From: Nitrospirales bacterium | GTDB taxonomy: Bacteria > Nitrospirota > Nitrospiria > Nitrospirales > UBA8639 | Direction of reading: 5' to 3' | DNA length: 10,461 nt | NCBI GenBank assembly: GCA_029261305.1 | Contig: JAJDBO010000357.1 | Coordinates: 1 to 10,461, forward strand | Shown: piece after piece, positions 6,359-10,461 of the stretch | Layout: each line of letters opens with the position of its first letter | Numbering within the stretch: position 1 is the first letter of the stretch | The notes under the pieces: model-generated | Databases searched by the model: none | Seen by the model: the letters and a program-made list of their open reading frames with translations, nothing else | What the model was told of the DNA's origin: nothing | Program-made: the position numbers and the translations under genes

Positions 6359-6426
6359 TTAATCGTGTTACTTTAGGGTGTGAACGTTAGGATGCTCGAA
6401 ATTCTTTAGGCCCTGAAGGAGGGAAA

Positions 6427-8856
6427 ATGTTCGAACGATTCACGGACAGAGGCAGAAAGATTATTATCTTGGCCCGCGAAGAGGCGGAGCGCCACCAGAA
6501 TGATTATCTGGGCACGGAGCATCTAGTACTTGCAATTCTTCGTGAGTCGGATGGCATCGCCCTTATGATCATTAAAAAAATGGGTCTGTCTCCTGAGCAG
6601 ATTCGTTTAGAGATTGAACGGAATTTGCCAAGCGGCGGGACAACCGTCACTTTCGGAGAAATTCCCTTCAGTCCGCGAGTAAAGAAAGTGATTGAGTACG
6701 GCGTTGAAGAAGCAAGGTTGTTAGGTCACAACCATATTGGCAGTGAACATCTCCTTCTAGGACTTCTTCGAGAGGAAGAAGGTATTGGTGGGAAAGTCTT
6801 AAGAAGTCTCGGCGGAAACTTGCTGACCGCTAGACAATTAACGGTAACCTTTCTGCGAAAATCTGGTACTCGTGAACGAGACAAAAAAAGCAGTACTCCT
6901 GCACTTGATGAGTTTGGGCGCGATCTGACTCAACTCGCCCAAGAATCAATGCTTGACCCCGTCATTGGGCGAGGGGACGAGATAGAAAGAGTCCTGCAAA
7001 TTTTAAGTCGTCGTTCGAAAAATAATCCGGCATTAATTGGAGAGTCTGGGGTTGGCAAGACAGCAATTGTGGAAGGTCTTGCTCAACGGATTGTTTCAAT
7101 GGATGTCCCAGACAATTTGTTAAATAGACGGGTGATTGCTTTGGATCTTGGGTCATTGGTTGCAGGCACTAAGTATCGTGGCCAATTTGAGGAACGCCTG
7201 AAAGTTGTGATGAAAGAAATTGCTCAGGCGGGCAATATCATTTTGTTCATTGATGAACTCCATACCTTAGTTGGTGCTGGAGCTGCTGAAGGATCGATTG
7301 ATGCGGCTAACATGTTGAAGCCAGCCCTCTCTCGAGGGGAAATTCAATGTATTGGTGCAACCACATTAGACGAATATCGCAAACATATTGAAAAAGATGG
7401 GGCACTCAAGCGGCGTTTTCAACCGATTTATGTGAATCCGCCTTCCGTTGAGGAGACCATTAAAATCATTCAGGGCCTGCGCGACAGATACGAAGAGCAC
7501 CATGGGGTGGAATTTTCTGACGAGGCCGTGATCGAGGCCGTCAAACTCTCTGATCGATATGTCACTGATCGTTTTCTTCCTGATAAAGCCATTGACCTTA
7601 TTGATGAAACAGGGTCGCGGGCCAAGCTGCAGTCCTATGCGTTGCCTCCAGAATTAAAGTCACTTGAGCAAGAATTAAAACGCGTCGCGCGTGAAAAAGA
7701 AGTGGCGATTGGACTCCAAAGTTTTGAAGAAGCGGTGAAGTATCGAGAGGAAGAGGAGCGCCTTCGAAAGTTATTAGAAGATGCCAAACGTGATTGGAAA
7801 AAGAAACAAGAGCAGGACAAGCCTGTGATTAGTGGTGAAGACGTCAGCTTCGTGGTTTCTAAGATTACTGGAATTCCATTATTCAAACTTGAAGAAGAAG
7901 ACTCAGAAAAACTCCTCCACATGGAAGATTTTCTACATAAACGGATTATTGGCCAAGATGAGGCCATTTCTGCTGTATGTCGAGCTATTCGCCGGTCACG
8001 GGCAGGGTTGAAGGATGCTCGTAAACCAATTGGGTCGTTTATTTATCTTGGCCCTACTGGTGTCGGAAAAACGGAGCTAGCTAGAGCCTTGGCCGAGTTC
8101 CTTTTTAATACTGAGGATTCTCTGATTCGAATTGATATGTCCGAGTATCAGGAAAAATTTACCAGTTCCAGATTATTTGGGGCGCCTCCAGGATATGTAG
8201 GTTACGAAGAGGGTGGACAACTCACGGAAAAAGTGCGGCGTCGTCCTTATTCCGTGGTGTTGTTTGACGAAATTGAAAAAGCGCATCCGGATATCTTTAA
8301 TGTGCTACTCCAAGTTTTAGATGATGGGATGCTTACAGATAGTTTGGGTCGAAAAGTTGATTTCAAGAACACGATTCTTGTGATGACCTCAAACTTGGGA
8401 ACCAAATTGATCCAAAAGGGAGTCTCGCTGGGATTCCAAAAAGAAGAGCCATCAGAATCTAATAAACGGATGAAACAGGAAGTGCTGGATGAACTCAAAC
8501 GGAATTTCAGCCCGGAATTTTTAAATCGGATTGACGAATTTGTGGTTTTCCATCCTTTAGATAAAACACATCTCATGCAGATCATTGATATTCTCCTGAA
8601 GGAATTGAACCAACGGCTCGTAGAGCGTGGGGTAGAAATGGAGATTGGGGATGATGTGAAGCAGTGGTTGATCGAAGAAGGATATCAACCACAATATGGT
8701 GCAAGACCCATGCGGCGCACCATTCAAAAGCTTTTGGGCGATCCCCTTTCAGAGGAATTGATTAAAGGGCGTTTCAAAGACGTTCACAAAATAAAAGTCG
8801 TGTTGCGGGATGGAGCTCCCTTCTTTATCGAAGAAGAAGCTATGGCTAGTGTTTGA
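6427..8856 (+). CDS. clpC: ATP-dependent Clp protease ATPase subunit ClpC
   Basis: A hexameric AAA+ unfoldase that feeds proteins to the ClpP peptidase. The 809-residue length and domain order are those of ClpC. The double Clp-N repeat occupies about 1-145 ([43 protein letters not shown]). The first AAA+ module has Walker A GESGVGKT (205-212) and Walker B FIDE with D276/E277. A short middle domain of UVR type follows ([17 protein letters not shown], from 433), which distinguishes ClpC from ClpA (none) and ClpB (long). The second AAA+ module has Walker A GPTGVGKT (542-549) and Walker B LFDE with D614/E615. LGF at 668-670, between TSNLG and the PEFLNRID sensor region, sits where ClpC carries its ClpP-docking loop, so it should partner with ClpP; clpP is not in the window. 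The ATG has a strong AAGGAGGG just upstream. It is a single-gene unit: own promoter and terminator. No McsA/McsB/CtsR genes accompany it, unlike the Firmicutes clpC operon. Confidence 0.97.
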   Translation: MFERFTDRGRKIIILAREEAERHQNDYLGTEHLVLAILRESDGIALMIIKKMGLSPEQIRLEIERNLPSGGTTVTFGEIPFSPRVKKVIEYGVEEARLLGHNHIGSEHLLLGLLREEEGIGGKVLRSLGGNLLTARQLTVTFLRKSGTRERDKKSSTPALDEFGRDLTQLAQESMLDPVIGRGDEIERVLQILSRRSKNNPALIGESGVGKTAIVEGLAQRIVSMDVPDNLLNRRVIALDLGSLVAGTKYRGQFEERLKVVMKEIAQAGNIILFIDELHTLVGAGAAEGSIDAANMLKPALSRGEIQCIGATTLDEYRKHIEKDGALKRRFQPIYVNPPSVEETIKIIQGLRDRYEEHHGVEFSDEAVIEAVKLSDRYVTDRFLPDKAIDLIDETGSRAKLQSYALPPELKSLEQELKRVAREKEVAIGLQSFEEAVKYREEEERLRKLLEDAKRDWKKKQEQDKPVISGEDVSFVVSKITGIPLFKLEEEDSEKLLHMEDFLHKRIIGQDEAISAVCRAIRRSRAGLKDARKPIGSFIYLGPTGVGKTELARALAEFLFNTEDSLIRIDMSEYQEKFTSSRLFGAPPGYVGYEEGGQLTEKVRRRPYSVVLFDEIEKAHPDIFNVLLQVLDDGMLTDSLGRKVDFKNTILVMTSNLGTKLIQKGVSLGFQKEEPSESNKRMKQEVLDELKRNFSPEFLNRIDEFVVFHPLDKTHLMQIIDILLKELNQRLVERGVEMEIGDDVKQWLIEEGYQPQYGARPMRRTIQKLLGDPLSEELIKGRFKDVHKIKVVLRDGAPFFIEEEAMASV

Positions 8857-8897
8857 TCGCCTGACAACTATTCTGTAATTCAGTACGGTGTTGAATA

Positions 8898-8943
8898 ACA
8901 ACGACCCTCATGGCTTTCTGGCGGTGAGGGTCGTTGTGTTTTT
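8898..8943 (+). terminator. intrinsic terminator of clpC
   Basis: ACAACGACCCTCA (8898-8910) pairs perfectly over 13 bp with TGAGGGTCGTTGT (8925-8937) around a 14-base loop, followed at once by GTTTTT. It begins 42 bases after the clpC stop and separates clpC from tsaD. Confidence 0.88.
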
Positions 8944-8994
8944 ACCCTCAACCTTCTTCTTAACTGAACGATTCTGCACAAACAGTTTACGACT

Positions 8995-10068
8995 TTGAAC
9001 ACTTCATCAGAAGAACTCGGATACATTTTAGGAATCGAAACTTCCTGCGATGAAACTGCAGCTTCGGTGTTATCGATGGATGGAGTCTTATGTTCCAATA
9101 TTGTGGCTTCACAGCATGAGGTGCATCGACGATTTGGGGGGGTGGTCCCTGAACTGGCTTCGCGGAAACATACAGAGCAAATCGAAAATATTGTTCAGGA
9201 GGCGATTGGTGTTGCAGGGGTGAATCTTAGCAAGGTGAAGGCCATTGCCGTTACCCGTGGCCCTGGGTTGGCAGGTGCGTTGTTGGTGGGGGTGAGTTTC
9301 GGGAAGGCATTAGCGTATGCCCTGGACGTACCATGGATTGCAGTGAATCATCTCGAAGGACATATTGCATCGGCCTGGTTGGCTCAGCCTGATCTTAAAA
9401 TGCCCTGCGTGATTCTTGTGGTGTCAGGGGGGCATACGCATTTATATTTTGTGCCCAGCTTTGAAGAATATCAATTGATTGGCAGAACACTGGATGATGC
9501 CGCGGGTGAGGCCTTTGATAAAGGGGCCAAAATGCTTGGACTCGATTTTCCTGGTGGCCCCGCACTTGATCGATTGGCACAGGCCGGGAATCCTCAATCG
9601 ATTCGATTCCCCCGTCCTTATTTGAATCGGGGAGGGCTGAATTTTAGTTTCAGTGGGCTTAAAACTTCTTTGTTGTATTATTTAAAAGGCTTAAAAAAAA
9701 ATGGGCAAGAATGTACCTCCGCCGATGTGGCCGCGGGTTATCAAGAAGCCATTGTGGACGTATTAGTGGAAAAAACTTTTCGTGCTGTCCGTCGCCACAA
9801 TGTAAGTACCCTCGCGGTCGTGGGGGGCGTATCAGCCAATAGTCGACTTCGGTCGTCTCTACAAAAACGTGCAGATGATTCTGATGTACAATTGATCGTG
9901 CCAAACCTTGAATTGTGTACGGACAATGCTGCCATGATTGCTACTGCTGGTCTTTGGTCCTTCAGACGAAGAGAATTTGCTTCTTGGGATGTGGATGCCA
10001 AGGCGAATCTTCAAACTCGGCCGAGTCTTTTGCCGTCGTCAACTGATGCCAAGCTTGTGCATCAATAA
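8995..10068 (+). CDS. tsaD: tRNA N6-adenosine threonylcarbamoyltransferase TsaD
   Basis: It transfers the threonylcarbamoyl group from TC-AMP to A37 of ANN-decoding tRNAs (t6A synthesis), with TsaB and TsaE, in the cytoplasm. The ASKHA-fold signature GIETSCDET is at 13-21; the metal-binding HLEGH gives H119 and H123, with D310 (CTDNAAMIA) as the third ligand. SGGHTH (144-149), DDAAGEAFDK (167-176) and GGVSANSRL (277-285) are the nucleotide-binding and family signatures. The 357 residues are slightly longer than E. coli TsaD (337), with a short extra tail. The start is uncertain: a TTG at 8995 gives a sensible leader of 8 residues before the first strand. An in-frame TGA lies 30 bases upstream, and only CTG (8974) or ATT (8971) lie between. 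No clear ribosome site is seen. No convincing promoter was found in the 50 bases after the clpC terminator. It probably forms an operon with hflX, 18 bases downstream. Confidence 0.96.
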   Translation: MNTSSEELGYILGIETSCDETAASVLSMDGVLCSNIVASQHEVHRRFGGVVPELASRKHTEQIENIVQEAIGVAGVNLSKVKAIAVTRGPGLAGALLVGVSFGKALAYALDVPWIAVNHLEGHIASAWLAQPDLKMPCVILVVSGGHTHLYFVPSFEEYQLIGRTLDDAAGEAFDKGAKMLGLDFPGGPALDRLAQAGNPQSIRFPRPYLNRGGLNFSFSGLKTSLLYYLKGLKKNGQECTSADVAAGYQEAIVDVLVEKTFRAVRRHNVSTLAVVGGVSANSRLRSSLQKRADDSDVQLIVPNLELCTDNAAMIATAGLWSFRRREFASWDVDAKANLQTRPSLLPSSTDAKLVHQ

Positions 10069-10072
10069 ATAC

Positions 10073-10078
10073 AGGAGG
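10073..10078 (+). promoter_or_regulatory. ribosome binding site of hflX that points to an ATT start
   Basis: AGGAGG is a full Shine-Dalgarno match 4 bases after the tsaD stop. Eight bases downstream, at the ideal distance, the codon is ATT (10087-10089). No ATG, GTG or TTG lies in the hflX frame between the tsaD stop and this point, nor for the next 14 codons. Confidence 0.7.
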
Positions 10079-10086
10079 AAACGTCG

Positions 10087-10461
10087 ATTCCCACACCGAT
10101 TGGAAATTTACATGGGTTAAAGGCCAGCCAATTGGCATGTTTGGAACGATTCTATCGACGGCGTATTCCTGTTGAGCGAGTTATTTCGCCAGAATTAGCT
10201 CGCGCTTCTGCAGAATTATCGTACGAGATGCGCCGGCAAATTGGGTTTTTGATCAATCGGCGCGGAATGATTGAGTCGGTCATGGTGGGGACCGACCGGC
10301 AGTTAGTGATTCCTCTTTTAGCACGGAGCCGATCTGGCCCTCGATTATTGCGTGGTGTTCGTTTTGTTCATACGCACCTGAAGGATCAGCCTCTCACCAA
10401 AGATGATTTGACCGATCTGGCGTTATTGCGTTTGGATCTTATGGTTGCCATTGGGGTAGGA
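10087..10461 (+). CDS. hflX: GTPase HflX, N-terminal 125 codons (3' end outside window)
   Basis: HflX is a GTPase that binds the 50S ribosome and can split stalled ribosomes, notably under heat stress. Only the N-terminal domain is present; the G domain lies beyond the window. Recognition rests on IPTPIGNLHGLKASQ, the LERFYRRR helix, VISPELARASAELS, QIGFLINRRG and VHTHLKDQPLTKDDLTDLALLRLD, all typical of the HflX N-terminal domain in long-form bacterial homologues. The frame continues directly from the tsaD stop TAA and has no ATG/GTG/TTG before residue 16. ATT at 10087 is chosen because it is 8 bases behind AGGAGG and keeps the conserved N-terminus. ACG at 10081 is too near that ribosome site; the first TTG (10132), with only AAAGG behind it, would cut the conserved GNLHGLKASQ. 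The tight 18-base gap suggests translational coupling with tsaD. A base error in this record that destroyed an ATG is the main alternative. Confidence 0.88.
   Translation, partial: MPTPIGNLHGLKASQLACLERFYRRRIPVERVISPELARASAELSYEMRRQIGFLINRRGMIESVMVGTDRQLVIPLLARSRSGPRLLRGVRFVHTHLKDQPLTKDDLTDLALLRLDLMVAIGVG

Larger units (their letters stand above)
6116..6426. other. 311-base divergent control region between nadK and clpC
   Basis: No gene is supported here. It holds the nadK promoter (6216-6244, minus), the probable clpC promoter with its palindrome (6328-6358, plus) and the clpC ribosome site AAGGAGGG (6417-6424). I looked for, and did not find, a CIRCE element (TTAGCACTC-N9-GAGTGCTAA) or a CtsR heptad repeat (GGTCAAA-type direct repeats). 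A further TTGACG at 6274-6279 (plus) has no good -10 at the usual distance. Confidence 0.6.

Noticed and set aside
6116..6426. CIRCE or CtsR operator upstream of clpC
   Set aside because: Neither the TTAGCACTC/GAGTGCTAA inverted repeat nor tandem GGTCAAA heptads are present; the palindrome at 6328 is of another type.
7635..8585. Minus-strand frames of 110 and 112 codons inside clpC
   Set aside because: Serine/arginine-rich antisense translations of conserved ClpC codons, with no ribosome site or domain.
1..10461. Mobile element, CRISPR array, tRNA or phage-type system
   Set aside because: No transposase, integrase, regularly spaced repeats, tRNA-like cloverleaf or defence-gene motifs were seen; the genes are core functions plus a few small accessory proteins.

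Overview
This is a compact bacterial chromosomal window of housekeeping genes on both strands. I see no mobile element, CRISPR array, tRNA, rRNA or phage gene. Base composition looks close to 50% GC (not computed). The gene set (DnaE with an intact PHP domain, ClpC, TsaD followed by HflX, a small secreted c-type cytochrome) and the style of the cytochrome and HflX N-terminus resemble Nitrospirota (Nitrospira-like, respiring bacteria). That assignment is from memory of family resemblance only; no search was run.

Layout. Positions 1-2402 (minus) hold the first 800 codons of dnaE, the replicative polymerase alpha subunit, with a good sigma70-type promoter just upstream. A 13-bp stem-loop at 2482-2522 separates it from a monohaem cytochrome c gene (2607-3104, minus). 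Divergent from the cytochrome is a J-domain protein with a long coiled-coil front half (3349-3975, plus). It converges on an ArsC/Spx-family thioredoxin-fold gene (4026-4376, minus), which in turn diverges from a small protein with a C-terminal zinc-ribbon-like pair of CxxC motifs (4502-4870, plus). A gene-poor stretch of about 375 bases follows. NAD kinase (5246-6115, minus) then diverges from clpC (6427-8856, plus), with recognisable promoters for both in the 311-base gap. clpC ends at a strong intrinsic terminator (8898-8943). tsaD (8995-10068, plus) and the start of hflX (from about 10087, plus, cut by the window edge) look like an operon.

How the genes relate. Most are core functions: replication (dnaE), NADP supply (nadK), protein quality control (clpC, possibly the J-domain protein), tRNA t6A modification (tsaD) and ribosome rescue/GTPase function (hflX). 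The pairing of tsaD with hflX puts two translation-related genes in one transcript. The alternating gene orientation suggests many short transcription units rather than one dedicated system.

I did not find a convincing new multi-gene system. The best leads are small: hflX has no ATG/GTG/TTG near its conserved N-terminus but an ATT codon ideally placed behind a strong Shine-Dalgarno; a perfect 7-bp-arm palindrome sits on the -35 box of the probable clpC promoter; the J-domain and zinc-ribbon proteins are of unrecognised type; and the ArsC-like protein combines the arsenate-reductase arginine triad with a Spx-like CxxC. Five of the nine genes appear to use non-ATG starts.
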